Assembly (NCBI RefSeq): GCF_001269885.1
Contig: NZ_LHVH01000017.1
Span: forward strand, 620,001 to 684,000
Reading direction: 5' to 3'
DNA length: 64,000 nt
From: Pseudomonas kilonensis
GTDB lineage: Bacteria; Pseudomonadota; Gammaproteobacteria; Pseudomonadales; Pseudomonadaceae
The first letter of the stretch is position 1. Each line of letters opens with the position of its first letter. Both the position numbers and the translations under genes were made by a program. Under the pieces are notes generated by a model, which was not told where the DNA came from, made no database searches, and was given only the letters and a program-made list of their open reading frames with translations. Shown one piece after another: positions 1-9,725 of this stretch.

Positions 1-926
1 ACCTCGCCATTGCCATGAAAGCGCATGGCGTGGGGGTCCTGCCAGCTGTTGCCCAAACCGTCGGCATAAATCCCCAGCAGGCGCGGCTCGATGCAGTCCA
101 GCGGGGCGTCGAGGTATTCGGGCGCACTTAACAGTTGCGCGGTGCTGCGACGGTTTTCGCTGCTTTGTTCGATGAAGCGGCTGGCTTCGAGGATCGCCAT
201 CACCAGGGCCCGGGCGGTATTGGGGTATTGCTCGACGAACGCGCGGGTACAACCCAGGACTTTTTCCGGGTGATCGGGCCAGATGGTCTGGGTAGTCGCC
301 AGGGTAAAACCGAGGTTCTGCTTCACCGCGCTGGCGCACCAGGGCTCGCCGACGCAAAACCCGTCGATACGCCCGGCTTGCAGGTGCGCGATCATTTGCG
401 GCGGAGGCACGACCACGCTGTCGACATCCGACAACGGGTGGATGCCCTGGGCGGCGAGCCAGTAATAGAGCCACATGGCGTGGGTGCCGGTGGGGAAAGT
501 CTGGGCGAAGGTCAGTTTCGGGCGAGTTTGGTGCACGTGCCGTTCCAGTGCTTCAGGACTGGTCACGCCTTGGGCCTGCAAGCCATGGGACAGGTTGATG
601 CTCTGGCCGTTCTGGTTCAGCCCCATCAGCACGGCCATGTCGCTCGCCGCGACCCCGCCGATGCCCAGGTGCACCGCGTAGATCAGGCCATACAGGCTGT
701 GGGCGGCATCGATTTCACCGCTGACCAGCTTGTCGCGCAGGTTGGCCCAGGACGCCTGGCGCTTGAGGTTCAGGGTCAGGCCGTAGGGCTGGGCGAAGCC
801 CTGGGTGGCGGCCACGACGACCGGGGCGCAGTCGCTCAACGCCATGAACCCGAGGTTGACCGCGCTCTTTTCCGGGGCATCGCTGCCGTTGACCCAGGCC
901 AGGGGGTTGGCTGGAACTTCATTCAT
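1..926 (-). CDS. nasS: NasS-like nitrate sensor (CmpA/NrtA family), 3' end outside the window
   Basis: Reading leftwards from the ATG at 924-926, an open frame of about 308 codons runs off the window edge. It opens MNEVPANPLAWVNGSDAPEK and matches the periplasmic-binding fold of the CmpA/NrtA family, with NLGFMALSDCAPVVVA near the N-terminus and GRIDGFCVGEPW further on. There is no signal peptide, which fits NasS, the cytosolic nitrate/nitrite sensor that holds the antiterminator NasT, better than a transporter-binding NrtA. An AAGGTGA ribosome site lies about 7 bases upstream. It is divergent from invF and probably the last core gene before the secretion cluster. The NasS-versus-NrtA assignment is inference; the family is clear. 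Confidence 0.8.
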   Translation of the reverse strand, partial: MNEVPANPLAWVNGSDAPEKSAVNLGFMALSDCAPVVVAATQGFAQPYGLTLNLKRQASWANLRDKLVSGEIDAAHSLYGLIYAVHLGIGGVAASDMAVLMGLNQNGQSINLSHGLQAQGVTSPEALERHVHQTRPKLTFAQTFPTGTHAMWLYYWLAAQGIHPLSDVDSVVVPPPQMIAHLQAGRIDGFCVGEPWCASAVKQNLGFTLATTQTIWPDHPEKVLGCTRAFVEQYPNTARALVMAILEASRFIEQSSENRRSTAQLLSAPEYLDAPLDCIEPRLLGIYADGLGNSWQDPHAMRFHGNGE

Positions 927-1106
927 CGTGCATCACCTTCCACTTAATCAGTCTGGCACTCATTTGGCCTTTGGCACCGGCGCCGATGAGCAGTAATGGT
1001 GCAAGGCATATGCCAGCCGAGCCCTCATCACCTTCCCATCAAGATTCCAGGCGTCGTGTCTTTCATCCTGTCGGTCCTTCCAACGCCAGGCAGCAAAGGG
1101 GACCGT

Positions 1107-1844
1107 ATGCAGGACACAACAATTCGCGCCACGGCATTGCCCGATCTGGGCGAACGCGTGCTGCACCTGCGCGTGGCCCGGGCCCCGGTTCAACTGAGCG
1201 CCGGGCGGTTGGGCCGCAGCCACTGCCTGCCCGTCGGTTGGGAGGGGTTGGTGGTACAGAGCGATTCGCTGCGCTTGAGTGGCGGTGAGTTGCATGTCAC
1301 GCCGGTTTGCGAAGCGACGCTGGTCAAGCTGCAGGCGTTCCTGGACATGAGCGATGCCCTGGTGGATGCCGGGCAACGGCTGCACGCGGAGCCATGGGCC
1401 CTGTTGCCGGTGGCGGGGGAAACCGTCCGCTCGCCGCAACGGCTCGAACGCTGGTACATCGGCCAAGCGATGAGCGGCACGCCGGCCTATCACGCGGTCG
1501 CCCACCTGCTGCGTCATCACGAGAGCTACGGGCTCGTGCGTTTCCTTCTGGAGCAAGGCACCCACAGCGAAAAACTGAACGCGCTGGCGCAACGCTACGG
1601 CGTATCGGTTTCGCACTTTCGCAGGCTCTGTCGCCAAGCCCTGGGCTCTGCCGCCAAACCGGCCTTGCGCGGCTGGCGCACGGCCCAGGCGCTGTTGAAC
1701 ATGAGCCTTCAGGACGGCTCGTTGACCGATGTCGCGCTGGAGTTCGGCTTTGCTTCGTCGTCACATTTTTCCAAGGAGATCCGCGAACTGGTGGGTTTCG
1801 CACCCAGCAGCCTGGCGGATATCACCTACCTTCCAGGCAAGTGA
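1107..1844 (+). CDS. invF: InvF-like AraC-family activator of the T3SS
   Basis: 245 residues. The C-terminal third is an AraC-type double helix-turn-helix: LNALAQRYGVSVSHFRRLCR is the first helix-turn-helix, and the second ends DVALEFGFASSSHFSKEIRE followed by VGFAPSS. The N-terminus is not a recognisable sugar-binding cupin. Length and first position before the secretin match Salmonella InvF, which together with chaperone SicA activates effector promoters. I chose the ATG at 1107 because AAAGGGG lies just upstream; the frame stays open to 996, but that extension looks non-coding. The stop precedes the secretin ATG by 4 bases. A regulatory partnership with SicA here is inferred from the family. 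Confidence 0.88.
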   Translation: MQDTTIRATALPDLGERVLHLRVARAPVQLSAGRLGRSHCLPVGWEGLVVQSDSLRLSGGELHVTPVCEATLVKLQAFLDMSDALVDAGQRLHAEPWALLPVAGETVRSPQRLERWYIGQAMSGTPAYHAVAHLLRHHESYGLVRFLLEQGTHSEKLNALAQRYGVSVSHFRRLCRQALGSAAKPALRGWRTAQALLNMSLQDGSLTDVALEFGFASSSHFSKEIRELVGFAPSSLADITYLPGK

Positions 1845-1848
1845 GCCG

Positions 1849-3498
1849 ATGAGCCGCCAACCGTTATCCCCATCCCTTTTATTCATCTGCCTTAGCGCTG
1901 TGATGCTGCTCGTATCCGGTGCCGCAAGGGCCGATGTCTATACCTTCGAGGCTCGCGAACAGAGCGCGCGGACCTTTTTCAGCGAGCTGTCCGGGTCATT
2001 GGGCAAGCCGGTGATCGTCAGCAAGGCCGCGGCGGCCAAGCGCATTGGCGGTACGTTCGACCTGCGCACGCCGCAACGGACCTTCGAGCGAGTCAGCGTG
2101 CAGATGGGGTTGATCTGGTACAGCGATGGCCAGGCGATCTATTTGTATGACGCCTCGGAAATCAAGAGCGCGATGATGTCGCTGCAGACCCTGACCGTCG
2201 CCAAGCTCCAGGCGTTCCTGGGGCGTTCGGGCTTGCACGATGCGCGTTATCCGCTGCGTCACGACGGTTTGCGGACCTTCCATGTGTCGGGCCCGCCGAT
2301 GTATGTCGACCTGGTGGTGCAAGCGGCCGGGTTGATGGACAACCAGCGCTCGGAACTGTTGCTGGGCAAGCAGCAGATTGGCGTCATCCATGTGCGCAAC
2401 ACCTTCGTCAGCGACCGTAAATATGAGCTGCGTGACGACAAGGTGACCATCCCCGGGCTGGCTACCGTGATCGAAGCGCTGTTGCGCGGCGAGAAGCAGC
2501 AGGTCGAGCCAACGGTGGCCCAACCTTCCACCCAGCAGCCACGAGGCGCGATGCCGGTGTTTCCCCTCGAAGGCCTGGCGAACAGCTCTTCGGACCAGGA
2601 CCCGACGGCACCGCGAATCATTGCGCGCGAGGTGGCCGCCGGCAACATTCGGGTGGTCGCCTACCCGGACACCAACAGCCTGTTGGTCAAGGGGCTGCCC
2701 GAGCAGGTGCGCTTTATCGAGAACCTGGTCAATGCCCTGGACACGCCGAAACGCCATGTCGAGCTGTCGCTGTGGATCATCGATCTGCACAAGGATGAAC
2801 TCAATCAGTTGGGTATCAACTGGCAAGGCGCGGTGAAGTCCGGCGGGCAATTCAGCGCCTCGCTCAACGCCGGTTCGGCCACCACCCTCGACGGCGCCTC
2901 GTTCGTGACCCAGGTCATGGCGCTGGAGCGCACCCACCGGGCGAACGTGGTCTCGCGACCGGTGATCCTGACGCAAGAGAACGTCCCGGCGATCTTCGAC
3001 AACAACCGCACGTTCTACGCCCCGCTGGTGGGGGAGCGCAGCGTTGACCTGCAGCACATCACCTACGGCACGCTGGTCAGCGTACTGCCGCGTTTCGCCC
3101 AGGCGGACGAGATCGAGATGTCGCTCAATATCGAGGACGGCAACGAAGTCGAGAACCCCGGCCGGGGTGAGCAACAGAGTGCGTTGCCGACGGTCGGACG
3201 CACGCGCATCAGTACCGTGGCGCGGGTGCCCCAGGGCAAGAGCCTGCTGGTGGGCGGTTTCACCCGTGATGACCATGGCGAGCAGATCGGACGCGTGCCA
3301 GTGTTGGGATCGATTCCGTGGATCGGCCGCTTGTTCAGCTATCGCCAGAACCGCTCGGCCAACACGGTGCGGGTGTTCCTGATCCAGCCCAAGGAAATCC
3401 GCGACGCCCTTGAACCCGTGGAGACGGGCATGCCGTTGCTGACTCCCGAGCAGCACGAACGTGTGCGTCGAATGTACTTCCGGATGTCAGAGCGATGA
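1849..3498 (+). CDS. sctC: T3SS outer-membrane secretin (InvG/SctC)
   Basis: 549 residues with a clear Sec signal peptide (SLLFICLSAVMLLVSGAARA) at the N-terminus. The N-terminal ring-forming domains follow, then a C-terminal secretin domain with VPVLGSIPWIGRLFSYR, the usual secretin signature region. It forms the outer-membrane ring of the injectisome. Salmonella InvG has about 562 residues, so the gene is full length. InvG normally needs the pilotin InvH, and no pilotin gene is visible nearby. The stop overlaps the sctW start in an ATGA. The start was placed at 1849, where the signal peptide begins; upstream in-frame codons lie inside invF. Confidence 0.95.
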   Translation: MSRQPLSPSLLFICLSAVMLLVSGAARADVYTFEAREQSARTFFSELSGSLGKPVIVSKAAAAKRIGGTFDLRTPQRTFERVSVQMGLIWYSDGQAIYLYDASEIKSAMMSLQTLTVAKLQAFLGRSGLHDARYPLRHDGLRTFHVSGPPMYVDLVVQAAGLMDNQRSELLLGKQQIGVIHVRNTFVSDRKYELRDDKVTIPGLATVIEALLRGEKQQVEPTVAQPSTQQPRGAMPVFPLEGLANSSSDQDPTAPRIIAREVAAGNIRVVAYPDTNSLLVKGLPEQVRFIENLVNALDTPKRHVELSLWIIDLHKDELNQLGINWQGAVKSGGQFSASLNAGSATTLDGASFVTQVMALERTHRANVVSRPVILTQENVPAIFDNNRTFYAPLVGERSVDLQHITYGTLVSVLPRFAQADEIEMSLNIEDGNEVENPGRGEQQSALPTVGRTRISTVARVPQGKSLLVGGFTRDDHGEQIGRVPVLGSIPWIGRLFSYRQNRSANTVRVFLIQPKEIRDALEPVETGMPLLTPEQHERVRRMYFRMSER

Positions 3499-4601
3499 TC
3501 CTGCCAACGGTTTCCAGCGGTGGCCGGGTTGCCCAGGCGCGGCTGAACGCCGAGAAGGCCGCCGAACATCCACAACCGCAAGTCGACGCCGAGGCGGGGC
3601 TGGACGACAGCGCAACGGCGGCGGTGGCGCAGCGCATCGTGCAGATCAGCGACGAGCTGTCGGCGGCGCTGACGCAGTTCCGTGGCCGGCGCTTGTTCGA
3701 ACTCAAGTCCGAGACGCTGACCGACACCTTCGAACGCGTGCTCGAGGACGACACCGTACCCAAGGCACGACAGGTGCTGAGCTTGGCGCGGCTGGCGGAC
3801 AAGCCCGTGGCCTGGTTGCTGCAAATGGCGCGCAGCCTGTTCCCCGACGACAGCGACCTGGCGCTGGTGCTGCGGGCGTTGTTGCGCCGTCGGAACCTGG
3901 AAACCCGCACCCGCCAGCGGCTCGAAACGCTGTTGCAGACGGTGGTTGCCCAAAGCTCGCCCAAGCGCATGAACGCCGGGATCAACGCGGCGCTCAAGGC
4001 CAGGATGTTTGGCGGGAGCATGGCGGTGCGGGCCGGCCTGCTGCGCGAGACCTACCGGGATTTCCTCGAGTCCGACGAAGGCCCGCTCAGTTGCTACCAG
4101 GACTGGATTGCCCTGTACGGCCCGGCACAGCGCACGAATGTGCTGGCCTTCATCGAAGCCGCGCTGCTTACCGACATCAGCGCCCAGGACCCCAGTTGCT
4201 CGCGCATCGAGTTCGGCCAACTGTTGACCCGGGTCACCGACCTCAAGCGCCTGCGCTCGGCCGATGCGCTGTTTATCGGCGCTGTGCTCGGCGATGCACT
4301 GCTCTGCCGGCACAACCCCCACGAGGCCGACTGGCTGGTGTTCATGTTCGGCGTGTTGACCTACCCCGATGACCTCGACCAGCTGTTGCTCGGGGCGTTG
4401 GGGGAGGGGGTGCTGCTCAGTGCCCACCGGGAGCGTTCGACGGTGTTGCAGGCCGTGCGTCGGCTCAGCCTGCAATTGCCGACGCCGCTGTTTGCCGATG
4501 AAGAGGCGCCACAACGCCTGGCCATCCAGTTCACTCGCCTGGCCGACGTCGCCTATGCCCACGAACTCATCGAGCAGCGACTGCCCGGTGGCGGCCCATG
4601 A
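3495..4601 (+). CDS. sctW: T3SS gatekeeper (InvE/SctW)
   Basis: 368 residues, close to InvE (about 372). The SctW/MxiC/InvE gatekeeper sits in the cytoplasm under the export gate and blocks effector release until translocators are secreted. Visible features are an Ala/Gln-rich, probably unstructured N-terminus and an all-helical body, including RRLFELKSETLTDTFERVLE and ARQVLSLARLADKPVAWLLQ. It is identified mainly by position between secretin and export gate and by this helical composition. It starts within the last four bases of sctC, so translation is probably coupled. Confidence 0.87.
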   Translation: MILPTVSSGGRVAQARLNAEKAAEHPQPQVDAEAGLDDSATAAVAQRIVQISDELSAALTQFRGRRLFELKSETLTDTFERVLEDDTVPKARQVLSLARLADKPVAWLLQMARSLFPDDSDLALVLRALLRRRNLETRTRQRLETLLQTVVAQSSPKRMNAGINAALKARMFGGSMAVRAGLLRETYRDFLESDEGPLSCYQDWIALYGPAQRTNVLAFIEAALLTDISAQDPSCSRIEFGQLLTRVTDLKRLRSADALFIGAVLGDALLCRHNPHEADWLVFMFGVLTYPDDLDQLLLGALGEGVLLSAHRERSTVLQAVRRLSLQLPTPLFADEEAPQRLAIQFTRLADVAYAHELIEQRLPGGGP

Positions 4602-4624
4602 TCTTGTCCCGGAGCCAGGCCTGA

Positions 4625-6676
4625 ATGCTCAACGTGTTCCTGCGCAATGTCGGCGCGCGCCCGGAGCTGCTGATCCTCACCTTGATGGTGATGATCATCG
4701 CCATGCTGATCATCCCCTTGCCAACGGTGCTGGTGGATTTTCTTATCGGCCTGAACATCGTCATCTCGTTGTTGGTGTTCATGGGCTCGTTCTACATCGA
4801 ACGGATCCTCAGCTATTCGACGTTCCCAGCGCTGCTGCTGTTGACGACCTTGTTCCGCTTGGCGCTGTCGATCAGCACCAGCCGGCTGATTCTCAGCCAG
4901 GCCGATGCCGGCGAGATCATCGCGTCGTTCGGCGACTTCGTGATCGGCGAAAGCCTGGTGGTGGGTTTCGTGATTTTTTCCATCGTCACCATTGTCCAGT
5001 TCATCGTGATCACCAAAGGCTCGGAACGGGTCGCCGAAGTGGCGGCGCGCTTCTCCCTGGACGGCATGCCCGGCAAGCAGATGAGCATCGACGGCGACCT
5101 CAAGGCCGGTGCCATCGACGCGGCCCAGGCGCGGGAAAAACGCAGCGTGCTGGAGCGTGAAAGCCAGTTGTACGGTTCTTTCGACGGGGCGATGAAATTC
5201 ATCAAGGGCGATGCCATCGCCGGCATCATCATTATCTTCGTCAATTTCATCGGCGGCATGGCCATCGGCGTCGGGCAATTGGGCATGGACATGTCCACGG
5301 CCTTGTCCACCTACACGCTGTTGACCATTGGCGATGGCCTGGTCGCGCAGATCCCCGCGCTGCTGATTGCCATCGGCGCCGGCTTCATTGTCACCCGGGT
5401 CAACGGTGATGACAGCAACCTGGGGCGCAACATGCTTGCCCAGATGCTGGGCAACCCGTTCGTGCTCGGTGTCACCGCGTTGCTGGCGGTGGGCGTGGGC
5501 CTGTTGCCCGGTTTTCCGCTGCTGACCTTCCTCTCGATTGCCAGTGTGCTCGGGCTGGTGGTGTTTGTGCGCCACCGCAAGTCCTTGCGCCAGGCCAGCC
5601 CGGGCGAAAGCCGTAGCGAACCTGCCGAGCCAGGCGCGGCGCAGGGTGAATCGGGATTGCTCGACGACGTCGACAACGTTGCCACTGAAACCATCGCCCT
5701 GATGCTGCTGGTGCCCCCAGCGCGCCTGCAAGCGTTGGAGAAAGAGCGTTGGGCGGCGCGCTTTCGCAGCCAGTTCTTCGTCGATTACGGGCTGCGCATT
5801 CCCGAACCGCGGCTGCGCGCCAGCGAGGCGTTGCCGGCCCATCAAGTGGCAGTGCTGATCAATGAAGTGCGCGCCGAGCAGTTCGATATTCATTTCGATC
5901 ACTGGCGCCTGCTGGACTATTCGCCGGAGCTGGAGCCGTTGGGCTTTGCCCTGGTGCGTGGCAACGACAGCAATCGCCTCGGTGGTGTCTGGCTCACCGC
6001 CGCCGACCGCGAGCGCGTGCAGCAGTTGGGCTATCACCTGCGACCTGCCGACGAAGAATGCTATCGCTGCCTGGTCACGCTGCTGGCGCGCAACATCCAG
6101 GAGTTTTTCGGCGTGCAGGAAACCAAGCAGCTGCTCGACGAAATGGAAGCGCGCTACCCCGACCTGCTCAAGGAAGTCTATCGCCACGTCACGGTGCAGA
6201 AGATCGCCGAGGTGCTGCAGCGCTTGATCGGCGAGCGCATCTCCGTGCGCAACATGAAGCTGATCCTCGAAACCCTCGCCCATTGGGCCTCCCGGGAAAA
6301 GGATGTGCTGGCGCTGGTCGAGCACGTTCGTGGCGCCATGGCCCGCTACATCAGCAACAAGTTTGCCCAGGGCAACGACCTGCGCGTGCTGCTGTTGTCG
6401 GCGGAGTTCGAAGACGTGGTGCGCCGGGGCATCCGGCAAACCTCGGGCGGCAGTTTCCTCAACCTGGAACCGGCCGAATCGGAAGAACTGATGGACCGCC
6501 TCAGTGTCGGCCTGGACAGCGTGCACATCGCCCACAAGGACATGGTGCTGCTGTGTTCGGTCGATGTGCGGCGCTACATCAAGAAATTGATCGAGGGGCG
6601 TTTTCGGGAGCTGGACGTGATGTCGTTCGGCGAGGTTTCCGAGACGGTCTCGGTCAATGTCATCAAGACGCTATAA
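4625..6676 (+). CDS. sctV: T3SS export gate protein (InvA/SctV)
   Basis: 683 residues, the usual length for InvA (685). The N-terminal half has about eight membrane helices; within it LLLTTLFRLALSISTSRLIL is the FHIPEP-family signature region. From about residue 330 onward is the soluble cytoplasmic domain that forms the nonameric ring and receives chaperone-substrate complexes. GGAG lies about 10 bases before the ATG, and 23 bases separate it from sctW. It sits at the base of the machine in the inner membrane. Confidence 0.97.
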   Translation: MLNVFLRNVGARPELLILTLMVMIIAMLIIPLPTVLVDFLIGLNIVISLLVFMGSFYIERILSYSTFPALLLLTTLFRLALSISTSRLILSQADAGEIIASFGDFVIGESLVVGFVIFSIVTIVQFIVITKGSERVAEVAARFSLDGMPGKQMSIDGDLKAGAIDAAQAREKRSVLERESQLYGSFDGAMKFIKGDAIAGIIIIFVNFIGGMAIGVGQLGMDMSTALSTYTLLTIGDGLVAQIPALLIAIGAGFIVTRVNGDDSNLGRNMLAQMLGNPFVLGVTALLAVGVGLLPGFPLLTFLSIASVLGLVVFVRHRKSLRQASPGESRSEPAEPGAAQGESGLLDDVDNVATETIALMLLVPPARLQALEKERWAARFRSQFFVDYGLRIPEPRLRASEALPAHQVAVLINEVRAEQFDIHFDHWRLLDYSPELEPLGFALVRGNDSNRLGGVWLTAADRERVQQLGYHLRPADEECYRCLVTLLARNIQEFFGVQETKQLLDEMEARYPDLLKEVYRHVTVQKIAEVLQRLIGERISVRNMKLILETLAHWASREKDVLALVEHVRGAMARYISNKFAQGNDLRVLLLSAEFEDVVRRGIRQTSGGSFLNLEPAESEELMDRLSVGLDSVHIAHKDMVLLCSVDVRRYIKKLIEGRFRELDVMSFGEVSETVSVNVIKTL

Positions 6677-6690
6677 AGGAAATTTTACCA

Positions 6691-7098
6691 ATGGTACCAA
6701 CGGATATCGCCGGGCTATTACGCGAAGCGCTGCGACACAGCGGCTGCGTAGACAGTCAAATAGGGCATTTCGACAGCCACAGCACGATAGAAATGCAGAT
6801 GAAAAATCTGCCGGATATCAGTGTGGCTGAGGTGGAAGGTGATGTGTGGGTCTGGGCGGCGGTCGCCGAAGCGACGCCATCGTCATTGAATTATTGTGCT
6901 TTCGACCTGCTGCAGTTCCTGCTCGAAGGCAACCCGTTTTCCCGTACCGGGCAATTGCACCTGTGCGAGGTCGAGGGGCGGCTGGAGTTGCGGTTGATGG
7001 CCAGTGCCTATGCCTTGAATGATGCCAAACACTTGGCCCAAGCGCTGGACTCTTTCGTGCAGGCCATTGAAACGCTGCTGGACATCCTGCGTCGATGA
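6691..7098 (+). CDS. invB: InvB-like T3SS effector chaperone
   Basis: 135 residues, the same length as Salmonella InvB, a class IB chaperone that binds several effectors and delivers them to the gate. The small acidic alpha/beta protein ([13 protein letters not shown], then [16 protein letters not shown]) fits the CesT/InvB fold. It lies between sctV and sctN exactly as in SPI-1. AAAGGA precedes the ATG at 6691; the frame is open far upstream, but only inside sctV. Its last four bases overlap the ATPase start. Its clients here are unknown; the candidates at 18774 and 26518 are the obvious ones to test. Confidence 0.82.
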   Translation: MVPTDIAGLLREALRHSGCVDSQIGHFDSHSTIEMQMKNLPDISVAEVEGDVWVWAAVAEATPSSLNYCAFDLLQFLLEGNPFSRTGQLHLCEVEGRLELRLMASAYALNDAKHLAQALDSFVQAIETLLDILRR

Positions 7099-8381
7099 GC
7101 CTGCGGCTGGAACGGCTGGCGGCCCATCCCTTGTGCTTGAGCGGTCCATTGATCGAAGCGGCGCTGCGGGACGTGGTGATCGGCGAAATCTGTGAGGTGC
7201 GCCGGCATTGGCGTTCGCCCCAGGTTGCCGCCCGGGCGCAGGTCATCGGCTTCAAGCCCGGCGCGGTGCTGCTCAGTTTGCTGGGCGAGGCGAAAGGCTT
7301 GTCCCGGGAGTCGATGATCGTGCCCACTGGTTCGACCCTGCAACTGACCTGCAGTGACGCCTTGCTCGGCAGTGTGGTCGATCCCCAGGGCGTTATCGTC
7401 GAGCGCCTGGCGCCGTCGACAGCGGTGGCCCAGCGCGACTGTCCGGTGGATGCCGCCCCGCCGTCGTACCAACAACGGCGCCCGGTGGTGGAGCCCTTGC
7501 GCACCGGCATTCGGGTCATCGACGGTTTACTGACCTGCGGTGTCGGCCAGCGCATCGGCATTTTTGCCGCCGCCGGCTCCGGCAAAACCACCTTGATCAA
7601 CATGCTGATCGAACACACCGACGCGGATGTTTTCGTGATCGGCCTGATTGGCGAGCGCGGGCGCGAAGTGACCGAGTTCATCGAGCATTTGCGCCAGTCG
7701 CCCCAGCATTCCCGTTGCGTGGTGGTGTACGCCACGTCGGATTTTTCCTCGGTGGATCGCTGCAACTCGGCGCTGCAGGCCACCACCATCGCCGAGTATT
7801 TTCGCGACCAGGGCCGGCGCGTGGTGCTGTTGCTGGACTCGTTGACGCGCTACGCCCGCGCTCGCCGCGACCTGGCCTTGGCGGCCGGTGAAGCACCGGC
7901 GCGGCGCGGCTATCCGGCCTCGGTGTTCGATGCCTTGCCGCGCTTGCTCGAACGTCCGGGTGTGACCGCGTCGGGCAGCATCACCGCCTGGTACACGGTG
8001 CTGCTGGAAAGTGACGACGAGCCGGACCCGATCGCCGAGGAGATTCGCTCCATTCTCGACGGCCACGTCTACCTCAGCCGGACCCTGGCCGCCAAGGGGC
8101 ACTACCCGGCCATCGATGTCTTGCGCAGCGTCAGCCGGGTGGCGACGCAAGTCACCTCGCCACAGGTCCGGCAACTGGCGGCCGCGACCCGGGACACCCT
8201 GGCGCGTCTGGAACAACTGCAGGTGTTTCTCGACATGGGCGAGTACAGCCCGGGCGTGGACGCGGCCAATGACCACGCGCTGCAACGTCGCGAAGCCCTC
8301 AGCCAGTGGCTGCGCCAGCCGACGGATCAGTGCGTTGAACCGGATGAAACCTTGCGGAGCCTGCATGAACTCATTGCTTGA
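7095..8381 (+). CDS. sctN: T3SS ATPase (InvC/SctN)
   Basis: 428 residues, matching InvC (431). This F1-like ATPase strips chaperones from effectors and unfolds them at the cytoplasmic face. Walker A reads AAAGSGKTT at residues 158-166 (catalytic Lys164). Walker B ends [12 protein letters not shown] with Asp248. [20 protein letters not shown], before the P-loop, is typical of the flagellar/T3SS ATPase family. It overlaps the invB stop by 4 bases, and its own 3' end overlaps sctO by 17 bases. Confidence 0.97.
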   Translation: MSLRLERLAAHPLCLSGPLIEAALRDVVIGEICEVRRHWRSPQVAARAQVIGFKPGAVLLSLLGEAKGLSRESMIVPTGSTLQLTCSDALLGSVVDPQGVIVERLAPSTAVAQRDCPVDAAPPSYQQRRPVVEPLRTGIRVIDGLLTCGVGQRIGIFAAAGSGKTTLINMLIEHTDADVFVIGLIGERGREVTEFIEHLRQSPQHSRCVVVYATSDFSSVDRCNSALQATTIAEYFRDQGRRVVLLLDSLTRYARARRDLALAAGEAPARRGYPASVFDALPRLLERPGVTASGSITAWYTVLLESDDEPDPIAEEIRSILDGHVYLSRTLAAKGHYPAIDVLRSVSRVATQVTSPQVRQLAAATRDTLARLEQLQVFLDMGEYSPGVDAANDHALQRREALSQWLRQPTDQCVEPDETLRSLHELIA

Positions 8382-8820
8382 TCGACGGCGCCTGCTGGCC
8401 TTCAGTCAGTTGCGTCGGCAACGCGGCGAGCAGGCGCTGTTGCGCGTCCAGCGTCAGTTGCAGCCGCTGTTGCAGGAACAGTCCGGTTTCGAGGAACAGG
8501 AGGCTGCGCTGCAACGTTTGTTGAGCAGCCATCGGGCCAATGACTGTGTGCTGGATCACGGGCAGTTGTTGGCGCTGTTGCGGACCCAGGCGGTCATCCG
8601 TCGGCGCATCGATCTGCTGCGCGTCGAGCGTGACCGCGTGGATCAGCAGCGCCGACAGGTCGAGCAACAGCTGCAGGTGCAGCGCGAACAACTGCGCGGG
8701 CTGCAACGCAAACACGACAACTATGAGCGCGCTGTCCAGCAGCTGTTGCGTGGGCAACGGTTGGAGGCGGTGCGCCGCGAAGAGCGAGAGCTGGAAGAGT
8801 TGATTGGAGTTCGGCGATGA
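8365..8820 (+). CDS. sctO: T3SS stalk protein (InvI/SpaM/SctO)
   Basis: 151 residues, almost entirely Gln/Arg/Leu/Glu coiled coil (for example [20 protein letters not shown]). SctO is the stalk that links the ATPase hexamer to the SctV ring, like F1 gamma or FliJ. The ATG at 8365 lies within the 3' end of sctN; earlier in-frame codons are shadow sequence of the ATPase gene. It ends in an ATGA overlap with sctP. Identification rests on position, length (InvI about 147) and coiled-coil character, since sequence is poorly conserved in this family. Confidence 0.86.
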   Translation: MNSLLDRRRLLAFSQLRRQRGEQALLRVQRQLQPLLQEQSGFEEQEAALQRLLSSHRANDCVLDHGQLLALLRTQAVIRRRIDLLRVERDRVDQQRRQVEQQLQVQREQLRGLQRKHDNYERAVQQLLRGQRLEAVRREERELEELIGVRR

Positions 8821-9725
8821 AAGAGGTCTGTGTGCCGCCAACCCGTCTGGTCCACGCCTTGGAACCGGTCGACGAAGACCCGCTGGATGAGCTGCAAGAT
8901 CTGCTCATCCCGGTGCAGGAGGATGAGCTGCCGCAAGGCGTGCTGGACCTTGTGGTTGCGCTGGTTCGGCAGCAGCGGCCCTTGATGGAAACCGCCCGTG
9001 TGCCGGTCTGGCAGGCGATGAGCGTGGGGCAGGAAACGCAGGCGCTCGATCGTGATGAAACTCAGCCGATTGCCCGGGAGACGCGGGCGGTTGAACCCGA
9101 TGGCAGACGACTCCCCGCCCGGGAAACAATCGCTGTTCCACAAGCAGGTCCATTGTTCAGCGAGCCCACGCAACGTCCGTCACCGCAACGCCTGCAGCCT
9201 GTTGTTGCTGTCATCGATAAAGCCACAGTGCCGAGGGATGGGGTGTCGACCGAGCCGCTACCAATGGCCCCTGTCATTGTTCCCCGTGCACGGTCGGCCC
9301 CCCGTATCGACGAACAGTTGCCTCAAGCGCCGTTGAGTTTTCAGGGCGCGCGCCATGGGTCACCGGTTGCACCGGTGGCGCTGCCCGCACCAGCGCTACC
9401 GCCAGCGTTGCCGCCAACGCTACCGCCAGCACTTGAGGTCATGGTCGAGGCCTTGCCGGACACGGGCCGGGGCTTGCTGCAAATACCGTTCAGTCGAGGG
9501 GCCGCCAGTGGACAGATCACGATCAGCCGGCTGCCTGAAGAGCCCACTCGGAACCTGACGCTCAGCCCAAGCAATGCCCTGGTGCTCGAGCAGCTCAAGG
9601 CACCTTTCGAGCTGGCCCGGGAGCCAGCCTGGCGCTTGGCTGACAGTGGCGGCGAGCAGCCGCGCCAGGGTTCGCATCAGGCGCCGGATGAGGAGCAGGA
9701 CGAACAGGGCGAGCGTCCGGCATGA
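8817..9725 (+). CDS. sctP: Needle-length regulator (InvJ/SpaN/SctP)
   Basis: 302 residues. The protein is low-complexity and Pro-rich in the middle, with a run of Ala-Leu-Pro repeats around residues 180-205 (ALPAPALPPALPPTLPPALE). The C-terminus (IPFSRGAASGQITISRLPEE) looks like the T3S4 substrate-switch domain, which contacts SctU to switch from early to middle substrates. Length is near InvJ (336). The start overlaps the sctO stop. The repeat tract could vary in length between strains, which would be expected to change needle length if the ruler model applies. Confidence 0.84.
   Translation: MKEVCVPPTRLVHALEPVDEDPLDELQDLLIPVQEDELPQGVLDLVVALVRQQRPLMETARVPVWQAMSVGQETQALDRDETQPIARETRAVEPDGRRLPARETIAVPQAGPLFSEPTQRPSPQRLQPVVAVIDKATVPRDGVSTEPLPMAPVIVPRARSAPRIDEQLPQAPLSFQGARHGSPVAPVALPAPALPPALPPTLPPALEVMVEALPDTGRGLLQIPFSRGAASGQITISRLPEEPTRNLTLSPSNALVLEQLKAPFELAREPAWRLADSGGEQPRQGSHQAPDEEQDEQGERPA

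Noticed and set aside
4553..6535. 660-codon minus-strand open frame opposite sctV
   Set aside because: His/Gln/Asp-rich shadow composition; sctV is certain on the other strand.
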